From assembly GCA_901456055.1 (NCBI GenBank), contig CABDWT010000016.1, positions 921,360 through 985,359 of the forward strand: 64,000 nt of DNA. The letters are read 5' to 3'. A model generated the notes under the pieces. That model was not told where the DNA came from, made no database searches, and saw only the letters and a list, made by a program, of their open reading frames with translations. Positions within the stretch are counted from its first letter, which is position 1, and each line of letters opens with the position of its first letter. A program made the translations under genes and the position numbers. Source of the stretch: Phytobacter ursingii (GTDB lineage Bacteria > Pseudomonadota > Gammaproteobacteria > Enterobacterales > Enterobacteriaceae). Shown piece after piece: positions 38,609 to 48,309 of this stretch.

Positions 38609-38893
38609 TCAGTCGGGCTCCCTTGCAAAGTACCGCGCGGCCTTTTTCAGGATATCCCGTTCTTCTTCGGTGCGTTTTAGCTGCGCCCGGAGTTTCAGGA
38701 TCTCGCTTTTGGCTTCCAGTAAATCCCGGGCATGCTGTTCGCTGTTATCAGGCTTGATAGCCCGTAGCCACTTGTAGAGGCTGTGTGCAGAAACGCCCAG
38801 ACGGTCGGATACTTCGGCAACGGAATAACCGCGCTCCGTTATCTGACGGACGGCTTCTTCCTTAAATTCAGGTGGAAATCGTGGTGTGCCCAT
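38609..38893 (-). CDS. IS3-family orfA (HTH protein)
   Basis: A 94-residue orfA beginning MGTPRFPPEFKEEAVRQITE, with HTH (YSVAEVSDRLGVSAHSLYKW) and leucine zipper ending RTEERDILKKAARYF. AAGGAGGAGCAT precedes the start. It overlaps orfB out of frame, where a -1 frameshift would make the fusion transposase. Intact, though orfB is split. Confidence 0.9.
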   Translation of the reverse strand: MGTPRFPPEFKEEAVRQITERGYSVAEVSDRLGVSAHSLYKWLRAIKPDNSEQHARDLLEAKSEILKLRAQLKRTEEERDILKKAARYFAREPD

Positions 38894-38926
38894 ATGCTCC
38901 TCCTTGTATCTCGAAAGTGGATTACT

Positions 38927-40142
<1,216 letters not shown>

Positions 40143-40917
40143 TTAAACCCGTGGCCATTCAATCCTCAGTCCCTGGAGTGGTTCTCACATCGGGGTAGCT
40201 TGCTACTGTGTGAACTGATTATACGATGGCCCAGTCTGCAACAACTTAAACGAGCCAGGCACGACACGCTCCGCAACTTTCTGAATGCCAAAGGTAGTCG
40301 CGCAATGACCCTTACCGAGCTGCATGTTGTGAGTATTGATAACGCTATCCCATTGACGACAGACCCGAGTGTTATAGAGGCTAATGCTTTGATGGCAACA
40401 GTACTGGCGACACAAATTAAAGTCGTGAGTAAAATCATCAAAACCTATGACGAACGAATCGAAACGCTGTTTGACATGTTGCCAGATGGGGGGCTGTTCA
40501 AATCACTTCCGGGCATGGGGCCCAAGAATGCTTGCTGCACTTGGTGATAACCTCGACCGGTTTAACAGCGCTGAAGAAATTCAAAACTACACAGGTATTG
40601 CACCGGTGACAGAACGAAGTGGCCAGAAATCCTGGGTTCACTGGCGATGGCTGTGTGCCAGGTTCGTCAGGCAAACCTTTGTCGAATGGGCTGCCAAGAC
40701 GGTTAACTCATCATACTGGGCCAGACTATATTATCAGGGGTTGCGAGAAAAAGGAAAATCTCATCAATCCGCAATCCTGGCTCTGGCCTTCAAATGGATA
40801 AGGATCATTTACCACTGCTGGAAGAGCAGAACCCAGTACGATGAAGCGAAGTATTTGCTGGCTCTTGAAGCGCGACACTCGCCCTTACTGAAGCTTGTCG
40901 TATGTCTCAGGGCGTGA
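40143..40917 (+). pseudogene. 3' part of an IS110-family transposase, frameshifted
   Basis: Reads LNPWPFNPQSLEWFSHRGSL, LTTDPSVIEANALMATVLAT, LFDMLPDGGLFKSLPGMGP and then, after a one-base shift near 40522 (CCCAAGAATG for CCCAGAATG), RMLAALGDNLDRFNSAEEIQ, YTGIAPVTERSGQK and AILALAFKWIRIIYHCWKSR. The 5' third is missing. It may be the remainder of the element that begins at 36311. Confidence 0.75.
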
Positions 40918-41180
40918 AGCGGAAGTTCACGATTGTACTCATAGCGAAGGAAGGTATTGCTTGCATCATGTTGTATCAATGAGCGGGATGCAGGTCACAA
41001 GGGCTCTTGTCCATGAGCACGTAGTCTTTGTGGTTGTTGGCTTATGCACATCAATGAAATATTCGTATTTATGCATGTCATTGATAGACAAATGCGCATG
41101 TCATTGATAGACAAATGCTGCATATCTTCGTTGATCAATACCCTACAGTTATCGTAACTGGCGGGAATGCTCCTTGTTAA
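40918..41180. other. Intergenic region after IS cluster
   Basis: No gene. A direct repeat of about 20 bases (ATGTCATTGATAGACAAATG, ending at about 41094 and again at about 41117) occurs back to back at 41077-41117. Confidence 0.4.
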
Positions 41181-41306
41181 TTTTCACTATAACTGCTAAT
41201 TTCAACATACAGTGAAAATCTATTAATAGTGAAATTAAACGGTAATCACGGCCTCGTCCTTGCTGAACGCACTTGACAATTTCACTATATATAAATATTT
41301 CAACGT
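41181..41306 (+). promoter_or_regulatory. Promoter and operator-like repeats of the AbiE-type operon
   Basis: TTTCACTAT occurs at 41182 and 41281, and its complement ATAGTGAAA at 41226; AGTGAAAAT at 41211 is a fourth partial copy. TTGACA at 41273 is a consensus -35 and overlaps the last copy. AbiEi proteins repress their own promoter by binding repeats, so these words are the likely operators. Confidence 0.6.
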
Positions 41307-41309
41307 TTG

Positions 41310-42392
41310 ATGAAATTTGGATTAATGATGAAAGACATTTCAGGTGCAGAGCGAACCGCTATTACCTCTCTCGTTACATTTCTGAAACAGGTGCCCATCA
41401 TTGACAATGTCGATGTGTCGGAAGAGGGAATACGCAACGGCAGGGAAATTGATGGAATACTCTATGTTTCTTCATGGAAGAAAACATACGAACTTATCTG
41501 TGAATTCAAGAGTAATGGCCAGCCCAAAAATATACGTTCGGCTATCCATCAGCTGAAGGCTTACATGTATGATCGCGACGGGGAGGCCACTCCGGTGGTA
41601 CTGGCACCCTATCTGTCACCCGAGAGCCGTCAGCTTTGTGCAGAACAGAATGTTGCCTTTCTGGATGAACAAGGAAACGCTTCTTTCAGGTTTGGCGGGA
41701 TCTATATAAGTCATCAAGTGCCCAGCATCCCGGCCGCTGAAAAACGGGGCCTGAGGTCAGTATTCAGCCCCAAATCCGCGCAGGTACTGAGAATGATGTT
41801 GAATGAAAGGCAGCGGGCTTGGCGTGTCACAGAGCTGGCTGAAAAAGGGAATATCAGCCTTGGTCACGCCAGCAATGTCAGGAAAAAATTGCTGGAGAGA
41901 GAATGGGCCGTAAGTAATGATGACGGACTGCTCCTGAGCAAACCTGACGCTCTGCTGGATGAATGGAAAAGGGAATATCGGTCACTGGCGGGAAAACGCA
42001 TAAAATACTACACCCCTCTGCACGGGAAGTTACTTGAGGAGCGCCTGCGCGTGCTGCTCGGCTGCGATGACGACAAAGGATATGCGGTTCTGGCTTCATT
42101 TTCCGCAGCGCAGTGGCTTTCCCCGTACGGGAGAACAGGCATGCATTATTTTTATGCTGATGAAAAGGGCCTTAGCAGACTCATCGATGGACTTGGCCTG
42201 ACTACCGCAGCCAAAGGGGAAAATGTCATCGTCACGATGCCTGGCGATCGCGGTATTTTCCAGGATGCAATTGAACCGGCGCCGGGGATCTATACCACTG
42301 GAGTCGTACAGACCTATCTTGATCTCTCAAGTCAGGGAGAACGGGGACAGGAATCGGCAGATCACCTGCGTAATGAATGGATGGACTGGTAA
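41310..42392 (+). CDS. AbiEi-type antitoxin/regulator (type IV TA-like)
   Basis: Start uncertain among the ATGs at 41310 and 41325, neither with a strong ribosome binding site; about 360 residues. The N-terminal 120 residues look like a restriction-endonuclease-like fold (GREIDGILYVSSWKKTYELI, CEFKSNGQ), the middle carries a winged HTH (RQRAWRVTELAEKGNISLGH), and the C-terminal part resembles the AbiEi-type domain. It is followed at two bases by a nucleotidyltransferase gene, the partner order of AbiE systems, where the first protein represses the operon and counters the toxin. EFKSN resembles a PD-(D/E)xK motif, so it could alternatively be a nuclease. Confidence 0.65.
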   Translation: MKFGLMMKDISGAERTAITSLVTFLKQVPIIDNVDVSEEGIRNGREIDGILYVSSWKKTYELICEFKSNGQPKNIRSAIHQLKAYMYDRDGEATPVVLAPYLSPESRQLCAEQNVAFLDEQGNASFRFGGIYISHQVPSIPAAEKRGLRSVFSPKSAQVLRMMLNERQRAWRVTELAEKGNISLGHASNVRKKLLEREWAVSNDDGLLLSKPDALLDEWKREYRSLAGKRIKYYTPLHGKLLEERLRVLLGCDDDKGYAVLASFSAAQWLSPYGRTGMHYFYADEKGLSRLIDGLGLTTAAKGENVIVTMPGDRGIFQDAIEPAPGIYTTGVVQTYLDLSSQGERGQESADHLRNEWMDW

Positions 42393-42394
42393 AC

Positions 42395-43258
42395 ATGGCG
42401 ATAAAAGAACCACAATCAGCAGCGGACTATGACGACCGCACAACAGAGGCCGTAAGATCCGTAATGATAGAGATGGGGCAGATCCTCGGCAGTTATGCCG
42501 GCAAATTCGCAATAATAGGTGGAGCAGTTCCCTGGCTGCTGCTGGATAACGATGATATGCCGCATGTTGGCACCGTAGATATAGATATCGGACTGGACTC
42601 AGAGGCACTGGCAGATGGTGAATATGCCGGGCTAGTTGAAAGCCTGCTCCGAAATGGTTACGAGCAGCGTGAGGGGATTACGAGGAATTTTCAGCTCATA
42701 CGCAAGGTCAAAGCCAGTGATGGTGGCAATGATATTGATATTATCATTGATTTCTTGCGCCCCAGAAATGTTGCTATCGAAAAAAATGCAGAACCGCTGA
42801 TCGCCAATTTTGCCGTTATTGCTGGATCCGGAACCGACCTAGCCTTAAAGTTTAATGAGGAAATAACACTCAGAGGTATGATGCCAGACGGCGCTCATAA
42901 CATGGTGAGAATGTCCGTATGTACCATCCCGGCGCTGCTCGCGATGAAAGGACATGCCCTGAACGGCAGGAAAAAGCACAAAGATGCTTATGATGTGTAT
43001 TACTGTATACGCAACTATAAGGAAGGACCGGCGGCCCTTGCCCGCGAATGCAGACCGCTACTTGATCACGACAGTGCAGTTAGCGGATACCGTTTTATCG
43101 ATGAAAAATTTGAAACATTAGAAAGCTACGGCCCGCATAGTGTGAAACAGTTTGTAGAAGAAACTGCGGCTCTCGGGGAGCGTACTGCAGACCAGTGGCA
43201 GCAGGACGCGTTTGGTCAGGTTGATATCTGGCTACGTGAGCTGACTATCCGGTCTTGA
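42395..43258 (+). CDS. AbiEii-type nucleotidyltransferase (putative toxin)
   Basis: Start at the ATG at 42395, two bases after the upstream stop; 287 residues. IIGGAVPWLLL (41-51) followed by GTVDIDIGLD (59-68) is the nucleotidyltransferase signature hG[G/S]...[D/E]h[D/E], with D62 and D64 as metal ligands, and a third acidic group in DIDIIIDFL. AbiEii toxins of this fold modify tRNA or use GTP; whether this one does is unknown. Part of a two-gene operon beside an integrase and the ATPase-nuclease gene. Confidence 0.7.
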   Translation: MAIKEPQSAADYDDRTTEAVRSVMIEMGQILGSYAGKFAIIGGAVPWLLLDNDDMPHVGTVDIDIGLDSEALADGEYAGLVESLLRNGYEQREGITRNFQLIRKVKASDGGNDIDIIIDFLRPRNVAIEKNAEPLIANFAVIAGSGTDLALKFNEEITLRGMMPDGAHNMVRMSVCTIPALLAMKGHALNGRKKHKDAYDVYYCIRNYKEGPAALARECRPLLDHDSAVSGYRFIDEKFETLESYGPHSVKQFVEETAALGERTADQWQQDAFGQVDIWLRELTIRS

Positions 43259-43274
43259 ACACAGTGAGGTCACG

Positions 43275-44264
43275 TCAGGCAATGATATCGAGGCTATTAC
43301 GCGCCCGCCTGAGTCGCTCCTCGCCACGCCGGTCATATTTCTGCGTGGTGGTGACGCTGGCGTGCCCCATCGCGTCCTTGACGGTAATTAAATCCTCGCC
43401 GTTATCCAGCATCGCCGTCGCGAACGTTCTTCTGAGGTCGTGAGGCGCACATTTTTCCAGCCCGGCCTGACGCTGGCGAACCTGGAGGATATGGTACACC
43501 GCCTGGTCGGTGAGCCGGCACTCCGTCACCACGTCGTGCCGGCGGATGCGCGGAAACAGCGGCCCCGGTGCCTCCCCCCGGACCTGGTCCACCCAGAACT
43601 GCAGCCGCTGCCAGGCGCCGTCCGGCACATAGGCCAGCCGTTCCTTGTTGCCTTTTCCCAGGATTTTCAGTGCCCGGTCAGCAGGCTCAATATCTTCATA
43701 ACTCAGCGCCACCGCCTCCGAACGGCGCAGGCCGCAACCGAGAATAATGGCCAGCAGGGCCGCATCACGTACGCCAATACTGCCGGTATCCGCCTCGCAG
43801 ACCGCAAACAATTCACGTATTTCTTCGCGCTGCAACGCGCGCCCACGTGGCAGAGCACTACCCCGGACCTGACGCACGGCGCGGATGTGCTGGTAACTTT
43901 CGACATCCATCAGTTTCAGCATCCAGGCCTCGCCGGCCACCCCCTTGAGGGCCGACAGGTAGGTGTTCACCGTGGCCACCGCCCGGCCGGCGTCACGCAG
44001 CATGTCAGCCAGCGCCAGCACATGATGGCGGCGCAGCGCCCCCCAGCTGCAGTCGGCGAGTGACGTGGCGCCGAGCAGGCGGGCGACGGTGTTGAGAAAA
44101 GAGGCCATGGTCTGGCGACTGCGCGCCGAGTTCAGGGACAACAGATAGGCCTGTGCCGGGTTGACCGCCGTGACACCGTCACCGCGGAGTACCGGCAGCA
44201 GGGACACACCGGGATTGTCATCCGGCAGACGGGGAAGCAGCTGCGGGTCGGTGTGATGTGCCAT
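43275..44264 (-). CDS. Tyrosine recombinase/integrase
   Basis: A 329-residue XerC/D-like recombinase. N-terminal SAM-like domain (residues about 40-130) and catalytic domain with R in GCGLRRSEAVAL, K in GKGNKERL, HDLRRTFAT (H-x-x-R), MGHAS and the nucleophile Tyr in TTQKYDRR; all five residues are present. It is GC-rich, unlike the adjacent AT-rich ATPase gene. Convergent with the AbiE pair. It may have mobilised this island or act as a plasmid resolvase. Confidence 0.9.
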   Translation of the reverse strand: MAHHTDPQLLPRLPDDNPGVSLLPVLRGDGVTAVNPAQAYLLSLNSARSRQTMASFLNTVARLLGATSLADCSWGALRRHHVLALADMLRDAGRAVATVNTYLSALKGVAGEAWMLKLMDVESYQHIRAVRQVRGSALPRGRALQREEIRELFAVCEADTGSIGVRDAALLAIILGCGLRRSEAVALSYEDIEPADRALKILGKGNKERLAYVPDGAWQRLQFWVDQVRGEAPGPLFPRIRRHDVVTECRLTDQAVYHILQVRQRQAGLEKCAPHDLRRTFATAMLDNGEDLITVKDAMGHASVTTTQKYDRRGEERLRRARNSLDIIA

Positions 44265-44649
44265 ACGGGTCAGGTTCCGGAACCAGAAAATGAGCGGCGC
44301 GCTGCGTGAAAAATGCGGCCGGATGCTGCCATCCAGTCTACTCAGGAATCTCTACTTTTTCAAAGGTACATTTTAATAAGTAGATAATTATCGGCGAATT
44401 CTCGAATCCGGCCGCCGCCGCACCGGAGTTGCCCATCTTTGCTTAGAAGCCAAGTCAGTTCGGTCCCTACTGCTTCCACGAATCATTCTTTATTATTTGT
44501 TTACACAATCAAGAAGTCGCTCGATAGTAAATGTTGGCGCCCAATGGGGCGATATCTATGATATATTGAAATAACAACTCAATTATTATTACTGTTACTA
44601 TTTTTTATTACGAAGAGGTATAGATAACCCCTTCGTAGGAAAGGTAAAT
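44265..44649. other. Intergenic region between recombinase and ATPase genes
   Basis: Composition drops sharply from GC-rich to AT-rich near 44350. It holds the 5' region of the recombinase gene and the 3' end of the ATPase transcript; ACTATTTTTTATTACGAAG near 44600 is not a clear hairpin. An attachment site could lie here but no core repeat was found by eye. Confidence 0.4.
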
Positions 44650-46719
44650 TCATCTTGATTTGTTACTTAAATATGTACGAATGTAAAGATCTAATAATTT
44701 ACTTAATTGTTTATTAACTTCATCATGTTTTTGAGGGCTACGCATTTTAGAGAGGTGTCTTTCGAGAAATTTCGATGGCAATTTAATAACCAACTTCCCA
44801 TGATTATCATATAACTCTTTAACCCAAGTTAATTCTCTATGCTTTTCGAGGTTCTCTGTATGATCTCTATTTATAATGAATGCCAGTTTTCCATAGTCTT
44901 TAAATAAATATGAATTAACCTGCCTATATTCATCAGCGCCAAGTTCTTTATAATTCTTAATTTCAAAAATCACTTGCCTCGTTTGATAATCAGTAAGTAT
45001 TCTTTGCCAGACTGAGTTTTCAGCAAGGTTAGTTGCCACAATATCTCTCTGCTGTAATCCATTTTTATTAGGATGCAATTCAATATTTGCAAGATTGGTA
45101 GCAAAAAGGATTTTTATAGTTTTTAATGCCCATGCTTCAAAATCTACAGCACCAGAAAGCCCTTCTGGTATCTCGCTTAACTCTTGAAGCAACGCGCCTA
45201 TTCTTTGTTTTCTTTGTTCTTCCGATGCAGAACTTACTTCAATGTCATATTCATCATGTATATCTTCAGCAGTTTCAAGACTAATGTCTGAGTCATGTAC
45301 ACTTAGAGCAAGCCAATAACAGGGATGTAATAATAGCTGAGATTGTGGAGTAAAAACTTTTTCAGGCTCTTTACCATCATGACAAAAAACAAATGATGAA
45401 GATTGAACATTATATAATCCAAAAAAACCAACACTGTATAAGCGCTGGATAACTTGAAGTGGATCCTCAAATAAAAGAATATCTTGAAGTTTAGGTTTGT
45501 TGCTTATTTGTTCATCATCTAAAACTGATTTAATGAGCTTACATGCTTCACTAACACTAAAGTTAGCATGTTTATTAGCAAATACATTAGTAAAAATGTC
45601 TAATGCAGGAAAAACTATCTCATATTCTTTATGGAGATCATTTAGCCTATTCTGTGAAATAGTGTTAGCAGTAGCCTCTATGTCTTCTATAACTATTTTT
45701 GTTCTGTTTTGTGTAAATGCTCTTAAAAAAGCATCATTCAAGAGCACAAGTATATCGCGCGGACGGTAAAGAGTTAACTTTAGAGTTTCTTTGAAACCAG
45801 TTGTAGATTGTAATTCATTAGCAGTAAAAGCATTCCATACTCTTGTATTGTTTTCTATAGTGGATTGGAATGCAGCTCTCATTCTATTACAAACTAAATT
45901 AAATAAGTTATATTCATCCCAGTGTAAACGTAACACTTGACCTTCAATGTTTCTTGTAAAATCTGGATCCATTTTTGATATTGCTCTATGTATATTATCC
46001 CTAACAAAGGCAAATGCAATTACTTTTTCATCAAAGTTTTGTTTGATATCTATTACAGATTGTATGAAACCATCAACTATAGCAACTCCTAAATTATCTG
46101 GTGTATAGCCTTCATCCAACCTGTCTGCAAATATAATAAATTGCTGATTGGATTTACTAATTGCTTCTAAAATCACTTCTTCAATCAAATCCAATTCAAA
46201 TTTATCTGATAACTCAGAGATTCTAGTCGCAGGTTTTTGATCTTTATTTTCATCAAGTATTGAAATAAGCTTTTTTCTAATTTTACTGCTTATGTTTTGC
46301 CTTTTAGGGCCCCATGTCAAAAGATGATTCTCAATGCTTTTATAATCTAAATCATTTTTCATTTTATAATGTGATGCTATTTCTGACAAGATTTCCATAT
46401 ATATCGCATAACGCCAAGCAAGCTTGCTACCTGCTTTAATGTGCAAATAATTATCGCCAAATAATGTGATAACATCTCTCAAACCAATTATTTGTTCTTC
46501 AATTGGCGTTATTGTCATGACATGCGTTTTAGGTTTACTACGCCAATGTTTTGATAGCATATGAACCAATGCACTTTTACCTGTTCCTCGACGACCAACA
46601 ACAATGCATCGATCATAAGATTCTAAGAGTGCTTTGTAGTCAGTAGTTTGCCAAAATGATGATTCAAGCATGTTAGAATCATGCTCTGCACGAATGTCAC
46701 CAAGTACATTTCCTTTCAT
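44650..46719 (-). CDS. P-loop ATPase fused to PD-(D/E)xK nuclease (putative defence protein)
   Basis: A 689-residue AT-rich gene. Residues 41-49 (VGRRGTGKS) are a Walker A motif and FIIFADRLDEG (194-204) a Walker B-like strand, typical of the Sll1717-type/STAND-like P-loop ATPases. Residues 537-600 contain FEAWALKTIKILF, D559 in QRDIVATN and E586-x-K588 in FEIKNYKEL, the D...ExK core of Mrr-like restriction nucleases. The middle is helical with ISELSDK and repeated Ile/Leu/Asn stretches, perhaps a sensor. A fusion of NTPase and nuclease, carried by a mobile island beside an AbiE pair and an integrase, points to anti-phage or anti-plasmid defence by abortive or restrictive cleavage. The domains are read directly; the role is inferred. 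Confidence 0.75.
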   Translation of the reverse strand: MKGNVLGDIRAEHDSNMLESSFWQTTDYKALLESYDRCIVVGRRGTGKSALVHMLSKHWRSKPKTHVMTITPIEEQIIGLRDVITLFGDNYLHIKAGSKLAWRYAIYMEILSEIASHYKMKNDLDYKSIENHLLTWGPKRQNISSKIRKKLISILDENKDQKPATRISELSDKFELDLIEEVILEAISKSNQQFIIFADRLDEGYTPDNLGVAIVDGFIQSVIDIKQNFDEKVIAFAFVRDNIHRAISKMDPDFTRNIEGQVLRLHWDEYNLFNLVCNRMRAAFQSTIENNTRVWNAFTANELQSTTGFKETLKLTLYRPRDILVLLNDAFLRAFTQNRTKIVIEDIEATANTISQNRLNDLHKEYEIVFPALDIFTNVFANKHANFSVSEACKLIKSVLDDEQISNKPKLQDILLFEDPLQVIQRLYSVGFFGLYNVQSSSFVFCHDGKEPEKVFTPQSQLLLHPCYWLALSVHDSDISLETAEDIHDEYDIEVSSASEEQRKQRIGALLQELSEIPEGLSGAVDFEAWALKTIKILFATNLANIELHPNKNGLQQRDIVATNLAENSVWQRILTDYQTRQVIFEIKNYKELGADEYRQVNSYLFKDYGKLAFIINRDHTENLEKHRELTWVKELYDNHGKLVIKLPSKFLERHLSKMRSPQKHDEVNKQLSKLLDLYIRTYLSNKSR

Positions 46720-47307
46720 TAAAAATCCTCTTATTCGAAAACAACATTTTTAATGGTTTTTTTAACTGAACAAGCTATCAATAGGCAATTCGTGAATAAC
46801 TAGATATAAACATACATTAATGTAGATTTAGTGACTTTAGTTCATATCTACCATACTGTTGAAATAACTTATACTAAGTTAATATAAAATCAATTTAAAA
46901 AGCAACAAGTTAGAGCTCGAATGTCAAGGGGATACTTATCTGTAAGATTGAGCTGTCACCGATTGTTTCTGAGTTGCATTAATACTTAGTAACTCAAGTA
47001 ACGCTTTTTGGCCATTGATTCTATCAAAAACTAGAAAAATTGCTGGCGTTTGGGTAGAATCAGTGACATACAAGAACCTTGTGGTGGGGTTTTTGCATGT
47101 AATAAATTCAGATGCCTGACTTATCTCAAATCGGTTACCCGGCTGATCGACGCGTCTTGTGGTGGGACAACTCAATCAGGATAAGGACGGTATCGAGACT
47201 CGCTGCCTGTATATGCGAACGGGTGACGGGATTAAGGATTATCAGGATAGGGCGTATCCGAAAAACGCCCGGGAGCAGGGGACGGCAGACTTGCCAGAGC
47301 CTGAATG
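46720..47307. other. Promoter region of the ATPase gene and upstream rep control region
   Basis: 46740-46910 is very AT-rich and carries the promoter of the leftward ATPase gene. Past 47100 composition becomes GC-rich and plasmid-like. Open frames at 46936 and 47112 overlap on opposite strands and have no ribosome binding sites; on related replicons a small copy-control gene can occur here, but I cannot confirm one. Confidence 0.4.
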
Positions 47308-47392
47308 CAAAAACCCCCCGAAATCTGTCTAGAAACTTGGCGGAATCTTCAGATATCAGGGGGTAATAAAGCAGGCGCTTTGCCTGTGAAGG
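47308..47392 (-). ncRNA. Antisense copy-control RNA of the second replicon
   Basis: Leftward, TATAAT (47398-47393) with TTGTGT 16 bases before it forms a promoter. The RNA would contain a long stem closed by CCCCC...GGGGGG with CGCCAA in the loop, ending in TTTTT, so the antisense RNA carries its own terminator. On the sense strand the loop reads TTGGCG, the familiar YUNR-type kissing loop of IncFII/IncB/IncL-M replicons. It blocks translation of the repA leader. Confidence 0.75.
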
Positions 47393-47402
47393 ATTATAAC
47401 GC

Positions 47403-47456
47403 ATGCACCACTTAACACAAGACCGGACCGCCATAAGTATAGGGCCCGGTGACTAA
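47403..47456 (+). CDS. RepA leader peptide (RepY/TapA-like), 17 aa
   Basis: MHHLTQDRTAISIGPGD, preceded by GAAGGATTATAACGC. Its stop (47454-47456) overlaps the GTG start of repA at 47449 by eight bases. In IncFII, IncI and IncL-M replicons a short leader is translated first, and its termination allows repA to be read. The antisense RNA promoter overlaps its start. Confidence 0.75.
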   Translation: MHHLTQDRTAISIGPGD

Positions 47457-48309
47457 AGAATTACATCCACACGTCAGACAGTGCTATGTGGCCAATCCCA
47501 CACCGGCATTCAGCCGGCCGGTGCACCATAAGCACAAACTACCGGCGTTTAACAAAACCCTGATCGAAAAAGTATCCGCGCGGGATGTTTCCCGTTGGGC
47601 GGGGTTTTACTACTATGATGCCTGTCACCATAAAACCAGCAAGTTAATGGTGCGCGTTCGTCATTTCAACAAGCACCGTGCCCGTGCCATCAATGCTCTG
47701 GTCCATGCCATGGTGTACCATCTCAATATCATCAGCGGCACTATTCCTGTCAGCTTTACCACGCTGGCTCATGAAGCCGGCCTTTCAACCTGCTCGAAGG
47801 CGGGTAATACCTCTATCACCCGTGCGACGCGCGCAGCTCAGGAACTGGCGGCATATGGCCTGATTACCTATAAGCTCCTGTGGGATAAAGTCACCCGGCA
47901 TTACTTCCCGGCGGACATCCAGGTTACCGACCGCTTTTTTGACATGGTCGGGAGTTCTGCCCAGGCCTGGCATAAAGCCTGTAACCAGCAACTGGCCTGG
48001 ATGAATATGGGGCTTAGCAGGAAGGGGCAGAAGCCTCTCACTAAATCCGAAGCCGCCCGTCTTCAGCGTGAAAAACTGGTAGAAATTACCTGGCAGAAGC
48101 GCAAGACCGCGCAGGATATCCGGCGTAAGCAAAAAATTGCCCGCATTGCTGAGAAAAAAGACGATGCGACGCTAAGCCATCAGATAGCCCTCCAGCTCCA
48201 GCACGAAATGAGGCAGGGGCAGCATGAGGGAATTACCATGGCTGGCTTCCAGAAACTCCTGAACCAGCGTCTGGCCTGGATCCGAAAGGTCGCCCGACAG
48301 CAGGAATAA
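47449..48309 (+). CDS. repA: Replication initiator RepA of the IncFII/IncB/IncL-M superfamily
   Basis: A 286-residue RepA with GTG start inside the leader peptide stop region. Blocks such as GFYYYDACHHKTSKLMVRVR, HFNKHRARAINALVHAMVYH, NTSITRATRAAQELAAYGLI and HYFPADIQVTDRFFD match the RepA family of IncI/IncB/IncL-M and IncFII plasmids. It acts at oriR about 150 bases downstream. From memory the closest relatives are of IncL-M type; typing needs a search. A complete second replicon on a RepFIB plasmid suggests cointegration or a multireplicon F-type backbone. Confidence 0.85.
   Translation: MTKELHPHVRQCYVANPTPAFSRPVHHKHKLPAFNKTLIEKVSARDVSRWAGFYYYDACHHKTSKLMVRVRHFNKHRARAINALVHAMVYHLNIISGTIPVSFTTLAHEAGLSTCSKAGNTSITRATRAAQELAAYGLITYKLLWDKVTRHYFPADIQVTDRFFDMVGSSAQAWHKACNQQLAWMNMGLSRKGQKPLTKSEAARLQREKLVEITWQKRKTAQDIRRKQKIARIAEKKDDATLSHQIALQLQHEMRQGQHEGITMAGFQKLLNQRLAWIRKVARQQE

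Larger units (their letters stand above)
36363..38926 (-). mobile_element. IS3-family element interrupted by an IS110-family element
   Basis: An IS3-family element lies leftward: orfA at 38609-38893 and orfB split into 38049-38570 and 36383-36663. Ends are approximate (36363 and about 38926), set by the loss of IS110 homology on the left and the leader of orfA on the right. Between the orfB halves sits a complete IS110-family element. Insertions are therefore nested at least two deep inside another IS110-family gene. Confidence 0.75.

Noticed and set aside
46936-47366. Opposing frames upstream of the second repA
   Set aside because: No ribosome binding site; they overlap the antisense RNA and each other. 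A copy-control protein could not be supported.
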